Shown piece after piece: positions 18,532-28,800 of a DNA stretch of 62,844 nt (positions within the stretch are counted from its first letter, which is position 1; every line of letters starts with the position of its first letter). Where the stretch lies: positions 1 through 62,844 of the forward strand of contig JAEZKK010000030.1 in NCBI GenBank assembly GCA_023415495.1. Direction: 5' to 3'. Made by a program: the position numbers and the translations under genes. The notes beneath the pieces were generated by a model. That model saw nothing but the letters and a program-made list of their open reading frames with translations. It was not told where the DNA came from and ran no database searches. Source of the DNA: Bacteroidota bacterium (GTDB lineage Bacteria > Bacteroidota > Bacteroidia > Bacteroidales > P3).

Positions 18532-18999
18532 ATGATTAAAAAATACTTTTACCTATTACCTTTATTTATTTTGCTTTTTGGTTGTTCTACAAAGAAATCA
18601 AATAAAATAATTAAAGATACAAATAAACAAATTCAAGAGTCTGTTTGCGAAGAATTAGATCTTTTCGATATTAATTGGAATCTAATCAAGATAGGTAATT
18701 CTCCCGTAAAGCTCAGTCAAAATCAAGAGAGGATTAGCTTAAATCTTGTTGCAGAACCCTTAAACTATTCTGGATATTCAGGTTGTAATAGGTATTTTGG
18801 TTCATATTTTACCAAGGATTCTCTAATTAGTTTTAATCTTGGAGGCTCAACCAAAATGGCGTGTCCTGATGAAGATATGAGAACAGAAAGCATGTATATC
18901 AACGCCCTATCAAAAGTAGAAACATACAAAATAAAACAAGACACCCTATTTCTAAAAAGAGGAGATAGAGTAACCTTAACCTATGTATTAGGTAAATAG
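18532..18999 (+). CDS. META-domain lipoprotein (HslJ-like)
   Basis: A 155-residue lipoprotein with lipobox LLFGC and an N-terminal hydrophobic segment. The META domain is seen in SGCNRYFGSYF, GSTKMACPDEDMRTE and YINALSKVETYKIKQDTLFL. META proteins are small exported beta proteins, some linked to stress or antibiotic resistance (HslJ); no catalysis is known. It starts 12 bp after meaB and may be co-transcribed. Confidence 0.85.
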   Translation: MIKKYFYLLPLFILLFGCSTKKSNKIIKDTNKQIQESVCEELDLFDINWNLIKIGNSPVKLSQNQERISLNLVAEPLNYSGYSGCNRYFGSYFTKDSLISFNLGGSTKMACPDEDMRTESMYINALSKVETYKIKQDTLFLKRGDRVTLTYVLGK

Positions 19000-19008
19000 T
19001 TTAAGTAA

Positions 19009-19809
19009 ATGGAAGTAGGTATATTCAATTCATTTGATAAGAACTCTAAGCTTTTTGAGTTAATTGAAAAAGAACAACCTCTTTGGTGGAGAAATATAAT
19101 ATCTGATAAAGAACTATATATTGAACTTAGAAAGGATAATTATATTAATGTATACTACTTTGGAGGTTGTGTTGCAAAGATTTGGTTCGATAAAGATATT
19201 AAAGCAGAAACTCATTATAAATATTTAAAACAAACTGATACAAATAAAATATACGTAGATTGTATAAGTGAACTTGAATCTAAAGGAGAATTAGATAAGA
19301 TTAAAAAACGAATTAAAGAAGTTTATCTCAAAGAAGAGAGTAATCTAAAGGAAAAGGAAATACAAGGCAAATTAATATTATCATCAAAGAAAAAATATAT
19401 TGATTCTGAATTTGCTTATAATAAAGATAATAAATTAAGATTTGATTTAGTCTCTTTAGAAAATGGAGAAATTACTTATGTTGAATTAAAGCTTATTGGT
19501 AACCAAAGATTAACTTCAATTAAGGATAAGGAGATAGAAATAATAATTCAAATGAATAAGTATTCGGAGTTTATTCAGGATTATAAAGATGAGATTATCC
19601 CATATTATAAAAAACTACTATCAGTAAAGAAACGATTGGGAATAATAAACAGTATTCCTGAAATATATAGGATTAACCCAAAACCTCTTTTGTTAATATT
19701 CAATTCATATTCAGAGTTAAGCAAAGGGAAGAAAGATAGAATAAATAATATTATCAGTAATCTTGATAATGTGAACTTTGATTATACATTTATTGGGAAC
19801 AAGATATAA
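19009..19809 (+). CDS. Candidate PD-(D/E)XK nuclease, unknown family
   Basis: I do not recognise a named family for this 266-residue protein. Residues 144-161 (LRFDLVSLENGEITYVELK) give the D146 ... E159-L-K161 pattern of a PD-(D/E)XK core, with E134 upstream as a possible helix glutamate. QMNKY at 181-185 fits the QxxxY motif typical of RecB/Cas4-type nucleases at the expected distance. The N-terminal 110 residues are a separate part with WWRN and aromatic beta segments; the C-terminal part reads like a second small domain. The stop overlaps the start of the beta-CASP gene in TAATG, so the two proteins probably act together. It lies 9 bp after the META gene. Nuclease activity is inferred only. 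Confidence 0.6.
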   Translation: MEVGIFNSFDKNSKLFELIEKEQPLWWRNIISDKELYIELRKDNYINVYYFGGCVAKIWFDKDIKAETHYKYLKQTDTNKIYVDCISELESKGELDKIKKRIKEVYLKEESNLKEKEIQGKLILSSKKKYIDSEFAYNKDNKLRFDLVSLENGEITYVELKLIGNQRLTSIKDKEIEIIIQMNKYSEFIQDYKDEIIPYYKKLLSVKKRLGIINSIPEIYRINPKPLLLIFNSYSELSKGKKDRINNIISNLDNVNFDYTFIGNKI

Positions 19810-21065
19810 TGGAAATAATAATCCATAGAGGGACAAAAGAAATAGGAGGGACTTGTGTTGAGTTGATTATTAATAATAAAAGACTATTATTGGATATTGG
19901 ACTACCTTTGGTTTATGATTCTTGGTCTGAAGAAGAAAAAGTAGATTATAAAAATAAGATGTCTTCAATTATTCAAAAAGCAGATGCAATTTCCCTTTCT
20001 CATTATCATCAAGATCATACTGGATTATTAAATCTTGTGCCAGAAAGAACACCAATATATCTTAGCGATCCAACAATAAGAGCAATTATTATTCCTGAAA
20101 TGTTCTTTGGAGATGTATTTAAAGGATTTAATTTTATTCCAATTTATCATAGAAAAGCAATTACTGAGATTGAAGGAGTAAGGATTATTCCTTATAGAGT
20201 TGATCATTCTGCCTTTGGAGCAATGGCATTTCTTATTGAAGATTTAAAGTCAAACAAAACTATTCTCTACACTGGAGATATTAGACTGCATGGATTAAGT
20301 AAAACAAGTTATTTAAGTCTAAAACAAAATGTAGATTACATGTTGCTGGAAGGTACAAATATTGGGAGAGAATCTAACGCAATAATAAAATCAGAACAGC
20401 AAGTCTTTGAAAACTTTGTAAATATATTTAATTCATATCCTTCGCATCTTAATTATGTATGGGCTTCATCCCTAAATATTGATAGGATAAATTTACTATA
20501 TGATGCTTGTGAGGAAACAAATAAGATATTAGCAGTGGATTTCTTTACTATGAATATCCTAAAATCAATGTATAAACATCATAATGTTCCTTATGGAAGT
20601 TCTAATCGTTATATAAGATGTTTCTATCCTAATTATTTAACCTCTTACATTAAAAGAATTCAACATAGAGATTATTTGATTAACTGCGTTCACTGGTGTA
20701 AGGTAAGTAAAACAGAAATAAAAGAAAATCCATCTAAATATGTAGTTATGATACGTCCAAATATGATGGAAGACTTAAAGTATATTGATGCCAATAATGC
20801 AAATTATATAACCTCAATATGGAAAGAGTACGAAAAGGATGAAAAATACAGACCTTTCTTTGAATATATTGAAAGTAAAGGATACAATAAGTTCTATAAT
20901 CACACAAGTGGACATGCTTTTGTGGAAGGTTTGCAAGAATTAAATCAATATTTAAACCCTAAAACAATAATTCCAATTCATACACAAGAGGCAGATAAAT
21001 ACCAAGATATATTTCCAAATTCAATAATATTGCAGCTCTTTGATGGAGAGAAAACAACTTTATAA
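19809..21065 (+). CDS. RNase J-like beta-CASP metallo-beta-lactamase hydrolase
   Basis: A 418-residue MBL-fold protein. Metal ligands are visible as HYHQDH (H65, H67, D69, H70), H133 in VDHSAFGA and D157 in YTGDIRLHG. Beta-CASP motifs follow: acidic motif A in LLEGTN (E181), H369 in TSGHA (motif B) and H391 in IPIHTQ (motif C). This is the arrangement of RNase J and archaeal CPSF-like nucleases, but the protein is shorter than housekeeping RNase J (about 550) and lacks its C-terminal domain. It is translationally coupled to the candidate PD-(D/E)XK gene and followed by a 22-bp-pitch palindrome array. RNA or DNA as substrate cannot be decided. Confidence 0.85.
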   Translation: MEIIIHRGTKEIGGTCVELIINNKRLLLDIGLPLVYDSWSEEEKVDYKNKMSSIIQKADAISLSHYHQDHTGLLNLVPERTPIYLSDPTIRAIIIPEMFFGDVFKGFNFIPIYHRKAITEIEGVRIIPYRVDHSAFGAMAFLIEDLKSNKTILYTGDIRLHGLSKTSYLSLKQNVDYMLLEGTNIGRESNAIIKSEQQVFENFVNIFNSYPSHLNYVWASSLNIDRINLLYDACEETNKILAVDFFTMNILKSMYKHHNVPYGSSNRYIRCFYPNYLTSYIKRIQHRDYLINCVHWCKVSKTEIKENPSKYVVMIRPNMMEDLKYIDANNANYITSIWKEYEKDEKYRPFFEYIESKGYNKFYNHTSGHAFVEGLQELNQYLNPKTIIPIHTQEADKYQDIFPNSIILQLFDGEKTTL

Positions 21066-21172
21066 AAACATAAGTTTAGGGTTTTATATCTTTAGTTTCA
21101 ATCTAAAGAAATCAAAGAAAAAACTAATTATATCAAGTTTCTAACTATTTATACTTGATTTCGATGTGAACA

Positions 21173-21293
21173 TCATGCGATGATAATCTCAACATCATGC
21201 CATGAATTGCTTGGAATCATGCCATGAATTAGAGAGAATTATGCCATGAATTGGAGTAAATCATGGCATGAATTCAAGAATATCATGCCATGA
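21173..21293. repeat. 22-bp-pitch array, six copies of TCATGCCATGA
   Basis: Copies start at 21173 (TCATGCGATGA), 21195, 21217, 21239 (TTATGCCATGA), 21261 (TCATGGCATGA) and 21283, exactly 22 bp apart. The word is a 5-1-5 palindrome. Linkers of 11 bp vary in sequence, though most begin ATT. It lies between two convergent genes. Confidence 0.9.
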
Positions 21294-21351
21294 TACCAAG
21301 ATAGAAGTCCTATAAAAATAGTTTGAAATAAGACTTATTGAGTTTTATGTC

Positions 21352-22173
21352 TTAATACTGTTCTTTTTCGTTAGGGAAGTCGCCGCTTTTTACATCTTCT
21401 ATGTAATGCGTTACGCTGCGGGTAATTTCCTCTCCTAAGGAATGATAACGACGTAGGAAACGTGGAGAAAACTCTTGGGTCATTCCAAGCATATCGTGAA
21501 GAACCAATACTTGTCCGTCAACTCCACCTCCAGCTCCAATACCAATTATTGGAATCCTAAGCTCTTTAGCAACTCGAGCTGCAAGCTCAGCAGGGACTTT
21601 CTCTAATACTATTGCAAAACAACCAGCATCTTCCAATGCATGAGCATCCTTGATAAGTTTATTTGCCTCTTCTGTTGTGGTAGCTCTAACTACGTATGTT
21701 CCAAATTTATTAATACTTTGAGGAGTAAGCCCAAGATGTCCCATAACAGGTATTCCTGCAGAAAGTATTCTGTTTACAGATTCTAATATCTCACTTCCTC
21801 CTTCTATTTTTACTGCATTAGCCTCTGTTTCCTTCATTATCTTAATAGCAGAACAAAGTGCTTCCTTTGAATTGCCCTGATAAGTCCCGAAAGGTAAATC
21901 AACAACCACAAGAGCTCTTTCTGTTGCTCTTACAACCGATGATGCATGGTAAATCATAGCCTCAAGAGTAATAGGTAATGTGGTTTGATAGCCAGCCATT
22001 ACGTTTGCAGCCGAATCTCCAACAAGAATTATATCAATATTTGCCGAATCAATAAGCTTCGCCATTGTGTAATCGTATGCAGTAAGCATTGAGATTTTTT
22101 CTCCCTTAGTCTTCATTGATTGAAGTACATGGACGGTTATTTTCTTTATATTATCTTTCTGAACTGTTGACAT
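21352..22173 (-). CDS. panB: 3-methyl-2-oxobutanoate hydroxymethyltransferase
   Basis: A 273-residue PanB: ISMLTAYDYTMAKLID at the N-terminus, VGDSAANVMAGYQTTLPITLEAMIYH in pieces, the metal-binding VDLPFGTYQ, NAVKIEGG, GHLGLTPQS, and IGIGAGGGVDGQVLVLHDMLG. It makes ketopantoate from 2-oxoisovalerate and methylene-tetrahydrofolate in pantothenate/CoA synthesis. The upstream in-frame ATG at 22224 precedes the -7 box, so the ATG at 22173 is the likely start. It is monocistronic and divergent from ruvA. Confidence 0.95.
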   Translation of the reverse strand: MSTVQKDNIKKITVHVLQSMKTKGEKISMLTAYDYTMAKLIDSANIDIILVGDSAANVMAGYQTTLPITLEAMIYHASSVVRATERALVVVDLPFGTYQGNSKEALCSAIKIMKETEANAVKIEGGSEILESVNRILSAGIPVMGHLGLTPQSINKFGTYVVRATTTEEANKLIKDAHALEDAGCFAIVLEKVPAELAARVAKELRIPIIGIGAGGGVDGQVLVLHDMLGMTQEFSPRFLRRYHSLGEEITRSVTHYIEDVKSGDFPNEKEQY

Positions 22174-22202
22174 TTTAATTATTTTAATAGTAAATATATC
22201 TG

Positions 22203-22210
22203 CAAAATTA
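22203..22210 (-). promoter_or_regulatory. panB -7 box (TAATTTTG on the minus strand)
   Basis: The complement of CAAAATTA, 30 bp before the panB ATG at 22173. It rules out the longer reading frame start. Confidence 0.65.
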
Positions 22211-22252
22211 GGAATAATAATCAATTAAAACCTATATAAAGAGAAAAATAAG

Positions 22253-22260
22253 TATCTTTG
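22253..22260 (+). promoter_or_regulatory. ruvA-sprA -7 box (TATCTTTG)
   Basis: A consensus -7 box 22 bp before the ruvA ATG. The predicted transcript would carry ruvA and sprA. Confidence 0.65.
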
Positions 22261-22282
22261 TAGCTTATAAAATTTCTATACT

Positions 22283-22864
22283 ATGTACGAGTTTATTGAA
22301 GGAAGATTAGAAGCATTTACACCATCAACAGCAATAATTAATAATACAGGAATAGGGTATAATATTGAAATATCTCTTACAACATATACTCAAATAAAAG
22401 ACAAACAAAATGTTAGACTCCTAATTCATTTTGTTGTTAGAGAGGATGCTCAATTATTGTTTGGATTTTTTACAGATAAGGAAAGGCAGATGTTTCGTCA
22501 TCTTATCTCCGTTAATGGAATAGGAGTAAATACTGCAAGAATGATGCTTTCCTCAATGAGTACCGATGAATTGCTCTCGGCAATAGTTAAAGAGGATATA
22601 AATGCAATTAAGAGTGTTAAGGGAATAGGTCTAAAGACTGCACAAAGGGTAATACTTGAATTGAAAGATGTTTTATCCAAGTTTGATATAGAGATTTCTA
22701 CAAAATCACCATTTAGCAATAAAACAAAAGAAGAGGCGTTATTAGCATTACAAACCTTAGGGTTTAATAAGATTATTGTAGAAAAAGCTGTAAATAAAAT
22801 ATTGGAAGCAGACCCTCAGCAAGACGTTGAGACTCTGATAAAGAAAACATTAAAAGTATTATAG
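22283..22864 (+). CDS. ruvA: Holliday junction branch migration protein RuvA
   Basis: A 193-residue protein with the N-terminal OB fold (MYEFIEGRLEAFTPSTAIINNTGIGYNIEI in pieces), two helix-hairpin-helix motifs (ISVNGIGVNTARMMLSS and IKSVKGIGLKTAQRVILELKD) and a C-terminal three-helix domain III that contacts RuvB (EEALLALQTLGFNK). It binds four-way junctions during recombination. It sits 12 bp before sprA; ruvA next to sprA is an arrangement common in Bacteroidota. Confidence 0.97.
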   Translation: MYEFIEGRLEAFTPSTAIINNTGIGYNIEISLTTYTQIKDKQNVRLLIHFVVREDAQLLFGFFTDKERQMFRHLISVNGIGVNTARMMLSSMSTDELLSAIVKEDINAIKSVKGIGLKTAQRVILELKDVLSKFDIEISTKSPFSNKTKEEALLALQTLGFNKIIVEKAVNKILEADPQQDVETLIKKTLKVL

Positions 22865-22876
22865 GCAAAAAGCTTG

Positions 22877-25800
22877 ATGAGGATAAGAAATTTATTTTTC
22901 CTGCTAAATATTGTTTGTCTATTAGGTTTCTCTACAAATCTAATAGCATTAAATTCATTAATAACTAATCCAGATTCAACTCGATACGGAGTGGAGGGAA
23001 ACAGTCCCTTACATCTATCAAATCCATCTAATATCACAACTGAAATAGAATATGACTCAAAGAATAATGAGTATGTTTTAATCAAGAAGATAGGTGATTT
23101 AGTAATAGAAAGAAGGGTTTTATCATTTTCTGAATATCAGAATTATGATATGGATAAAATGATTAGCGATTATTGGAAAAGTAGGGCTCAAAGTTCAAGA
23201 ATGACTCCAAGTTCGGAGGGTGCATTAGATAATTTAATTCCTCAAATGAGGGTAAATTCCGAGCTTTTTGAAACAATTTTTGGAGGGCAAACCATTGATA
23301 TAAGACCTGCAGGAAGTGCTGAATTGAAATTTGCAATAATAAATAATAAAAGACACGACCTATCGATTCAAGAGAATCAAAGAAGTGTTACGAGATTTGA
23401 TTTTGAAGAAAAAATAGAATTAAATGTTACTGCAAAGATAGGGGAGGCTATTAATTTTGGATTGAATTGGAATACAGGAGCAACCTTTTCGTTTGAAAAT
23501 GAATTAAAGCTTAGATACGAGGGTAAGGAAGATAATATAATACAATTAATAGAGGCTGGGAATATCTCCTTTCCATTACCTACAACCTTAATACAAGGTA
23601 ATCAAACTCTTTTCGGAGGGAAAACCAAATTAAAATTCGGTAAACTTTTCATAGACCTTGTTTTTTCGGAACAAAAATCCAAATCCTCAAGTATTACAAT
23701 GCAAGGAGGAGCACAAACTCAAGAGTTTAATTTCAAGGCCGATGAGTATGACGAAAATAGACACTTCTTCTTAAGCCAATATTTCTACGAGAACTATAAT
23801 AATGCAATGGCTACTCTACCTTTAATCAACTCTAATATTAATATAATTAAGATTGAGGTTTGGAGAACAAATGTAGGAGCAGCAATTAGTGAGAATAGAA
23901 ATTTAGTTGCCTTTGCTGATTTAGGAGAAAAGACTCCTTATGGAACAAGTCCTTATATCCTTAACCCTATGGGTTCATATTATCCTGATTCATATAAAAG
24001 TAATGATTTATTAGGGGTGGTTAATCCAAATTCAATAAGGGATATAAATAATATAAGCACCTACCTCCAGTCAATGGGATTTGCCTCAGGTCAGAACTAC
24101 GAGAAGATTGAAAGTGCAAGAAAGCTTTCACCATCGGAATATACCTTTAATTCGAGATTAGGTTTTATCTCCTTAAACCAACAATTGAATAATGACCAAG
24201 TATTGGCTGTTGCATTTAGGTATCAGGTTATTGGAGATACAACGGTTTATCAAGTAGGAGAGTTCTCTGACGAAGGAATTAATGACCCAAATGGTTTAAT
24301 AGTAAAATTATTGAAGAGTTCTTCATTGAATGTTAGAAACCCTATGTGGAAATTGATGATGAAGAATATTTATTCTTTAAAGACTTATCAAGTAAGCAAT
24401 GAAGACTTTAGATTAAACGTACTTTATCAAGGAGATGACCAAGGAGTACTAACTGGATATTTTTCACAAGGGGAGAAAAAAGGTATACCATTACTTCAGC
24501 TCTTTGGGTTAGATAGAATGGATAACCAACAAAATCCTTATGCTGATGGAGTTTTTGATTATATTGATAATGCATTAGTAAATGGAGGTACTATTCACTC
24601 AGAAAAGGGGCTTGTGGTTTTTCCTTTTGTAGAGCCATTTGGTAAGGATTTACGTTCTATACTCAATGATGATGAATTAGCTGATAAATATTGTTTTGAT
24701 TCACTATATTCTCTAACTCTAAGCCAAGCACAACAATATCCGGATAAGAATAAATACTATTTAGAGGGTAGGTATAAGGGGAGTTCAGGCTCTGATATTT
24801 CTCTTAATGGAATGAATATTCCTCAAGGTTCGGTTAAGGTTATGGCAGGGGGTATTATGCTTATTGAGGGTGTTGACTATACTGTGGATTATATAATGGG
24901 TAGGGTTAAGATTATCAATCAGGGTTATTTAAATTCAGGAACTCCTATTACAGTAACAACAGAAAGCCATGAATTATTCTCAATGTCTACTAAAAGGATG
25001 ATGGGACTTAGAGCGAGTTATGAAATTAATAACGACTTTAATGTTGGTGCTACTTTTTTAAATCTTCATGAACTTCCAAATCCCGGGAATACTAAGCCTT
25101 CTTATGGAATGGAGCCAATGAGTAATTCTCTTTTGGGTTTTGATTTCAAATATAAAAAACAAGTCAATTTTATTACTAAACTTGTGGATTTACTTCCATT
25201 CTACTCTACTAATTCCCCTTCTAATCTTAGTGTAAATGGGGAGTTTGCTCAGTTTATCCCTGGTAATCCAAATGCTATAGGAAAAACAGGAACATCTTAT
25301 ATTGATGATTTTGAATCGGCAAAACGTTCAATAGATTTAAAAGCAATTGGAGCATGGCATTTAGCAAGTACACCACAGGACTTTTCAAGTCAAAATCCAC
25401 TATTTCCTGAGACTAATAAGAGTTTGGGACTTGAGTATGGATTCAATCGTGCAAAGCTTGCATGGTATAGGATTGATGATATTTTTTATAGCTCTAACTC
25501 TCCTTCAAATATAAATAAAGACGATAGAAGCCAGCCTTATGCAAGACAAATTCTAACTCGTGAGGTTCATCCTAATAAAGAAATACCAGCTGGTCAACCA
25601 ACAAATATTACTGAATTCAACCTTGCTTTTTATCCTAACGAAAGAGGACCGTATAATTATGATACAACCTCATTCTATTCCTCTGGGTTAAATCCTGATG
25701 GGACATTGAAAGACCCTCAAACTCGTTGGAGTGGTATTATGCGTAAATTAGAGGCAACGGATTTTGAGGCTTCTAATATAGAGTATATTGAGTTTTGGTT

Positions 25801-28800
25801 AATGGATCCTTATATTGATAATCCTAATCATAGAGGAGGTAAGCTTTATTTTAATCTTGGAGACGTATCTGAGGATATTCTTCGAGATGGAAGAAAGAGT
25901 TTCGAAAATGGACTTCCCTCAACAAGTACGGTTGAGGATGTTGATACAACGATATGGGGCAGGGTGCCAAGACTTCAAGCTATTGTTAATGCATTCAATA
26001 ATGATCCAAATTCAAGACAATACCAAGATATTGGTTATGATGGTCTTTCTTCTAATGATGAGGCTTCTTTCTTTAATAATTTTCTTGCAATAGCTCAAGG
26101 GCAGCTTGATGCAGACGCTTATGCCTCATTAGCTAAAGACCCATCGGCTGATGATTTTCGTTATTTTAGAAGTACTCTTTACGATAGTGATAATATTAAG
26201 ATTGTTGAGAGATACAAGCATTATAATAATTCAGAGGGAAATTCAGCTATTACAGATAATAGCACTGAATTATATCCTACTCAATCTACTTCACTTCCTA
26301 ATGTGGAGGATATTAATCAGGATAATACTCTTAGTGAGGCAGAGTCATATTATCAATATATGATAGACTTAAGCCCAGATAAACTTACAATAGGACAGAA
26401 TTTTATTACAGATATCCAAGATGCTCAAAATATTGCACTACCTAATGGACAATATACTAATTGTAGATGGTATCAATTCAAAATCCCTGTAAGAAATCCA
26501 GAAAAGGTAGTAGGAGAGATACAAGGATTCCAATCCATTCGCTTTATTAGAATGTTTCTTAGAGAATTTGAAGAGCCAGTTATCCTGCGTTTTGCTACCT
26601 TTGAATTAGTTAGTGGGGAATGGAGGAAATACACAGATAACCTACTGTATCCAGGCATGTACCCAACAGGAACTCAAACCGAAAATACTACTTTTACAGT
26701 TGCATCGGTAAATATTGAAGAGAATGGTAGAAGAAGTCCAATTCCTTATGTTTTACCTCCTGGAATAGACCGTGAGAAGATGTATAGCACTACAAGTTTC
26801 CAACAAATGAATGAGCAGGCTTTAAGCATGAAGATTACCGATTTGGCTGATGGAGATGCAAGAGCAATATATAAGAATATTGAATTAGATATGAGGCAGT
26901 TCAAACGTTTGAAAATGTTTGTGCATGCTGAGAAACTTCTTGAAAAGGATGATTACAAGGCAGGAGAGCTTAGCTTAATACTTAGATTGGGAGCAGACTT
27001 TACTCATAATTACTACGAATACGAGGTTCCTCTTAGCTTTACTCCATGGTATACTGGTCAATCAGATATAGAAGCTATTTGGCCAGAGATAAATAATGTG
27101 GATATTGATTTAGAGAAATTAGTCGAAGTTAAGGAAAATAGAAATAGAAAGATACGCTCCGGAGATAATACAGCCTCATCATTAATCCCTTATCAGGAAA
27201 TAATCAAAGGCAAGAAGGTTACAGTATTGGGTTCTCCAAGCATTAGCAGCGTTAAGGTTATGATGGTTGGGGTTAGAAATCCTAAGAAACAAAGCTTAAG
27301 TGATAATGATGATATGATGCCTAAGAGCGCGGAGATTTGGATAAATGAGCTAAGACTTTCGGACTTCAATAAGTCCTCGGGTTGGGCTGCAATAGGTTTT
27401 GCAAGGACTAATCTTGCTGACCTTGGCGATTTATCTCTATCAGGTTCTTATCGCTCTGCTGGCTTTGGACAATTGGAACAAAAAATTACTGAGATTTCAC
27501 AGGATAATATAGGTTCATTTGATATAGCAACTAATATTGAATTAGGTAAATTAGTGCCTGAGAAATTAGGGATTAAACTACCTATGCATTTAGATTATTC
27601 TCAAACAGTAAGTAATCCAAGATATAATCCCCTTGACCCTGATGTTTATCTTAAGGATGATTTACTAACCTATAAAACAGAAAAGGAAAGAGATTCTATC
27701 CGTCATATGGTTCAGGATTTTACTTCAAGAACTAATCTTAACTTTATGAATGTAAGAAAGGAAAGAGTTAGTTTCAATACTGATAAGAAACCAAAGCTTT
27801 GGGATATTGAGAATTTTGATGCCTCTTACTCTTATTCCAATATTTACAGAAGGGATGTGGATATTGAGTATAATAATAAGACTCAGTATAGAGGAGGATT
27901 GAACTATAATTTTAATTTTAGAAATAAACCTCTAAGACCATTCAATAAGGTTAAACTATTCTCTCATAAGGCTTTTCAAATTATTAAAGATTTAAGTTTC
28001 AATTATTCTCCTAAGGTAATTAATTTCAGAACAGAGGTAGTAAGAGATTTTGAAGAAACATTAATTAGACCAAAGAGTCAGGGTATAGTTATTATGGAGC
28101 CTTTCTATTTTAAACAATTCTATTGGAATAGGGCTTATAGTTTTGAGTATGATATTACAGGAAATATAAAGTTGAAATACAATTCTACAATGAATGCAAG
28201 GATTGAGGAGCCAAGGGGGAGGATAGATACAAGAGAAAAGACAGATTCGCTTTGGTCTTCTGTGTTCGAGCTTGGAAGGGCTCAACAATTCACCCAAGAT
28301 ATTACCCTAACATATAATGTGCCTATTCACAAGCTTCCTTATCTTGATTTTGTGCGATTAAACACTTCCTATTCACCAGGATTTATCTTTACAGGTTCAA
28401 CCGAAGCTATGGAAAGATTAGGAAACAGCATTGAGAATAGTGCAAAACTCAATATTAATGGGAATCTTAACTTTACTACAATCTATAATAAAATACCTTT
28501 TATAAATAAGCTAAATCAGCAACAAAGAAGGAATCAAAATATTACTCCTGGAATGAGGAATCCTTTACCAAGAGGAGGGAAACCTTTGGATAAACCAGAG
28601 GAGGAAACGAAAGACTCTATTGAGTCTAAGACACAAAAATTCTTTAAACAATTAGCAATTCATTCCGTTAAGCTATTAACCAGCGTTAAGTCAGCTTCTT
28701 TGTCCTATAATTCCACTCAAGGTACATATATACCTGGCTTTATGCCAATCTCAAGGTATTTTGGAATGGATGCTCAAAACAATTGGGCTCCAGGTATTGG

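Noticed and set aside
21173..21293. Could be read as a small CRISPR array
   Set aside because: The pitch of 22 bp leaves linkers of 11 bp, far below spacer length; repeats are about 11 bp and no cas gene is present. The same holds for the other short-period arrays.
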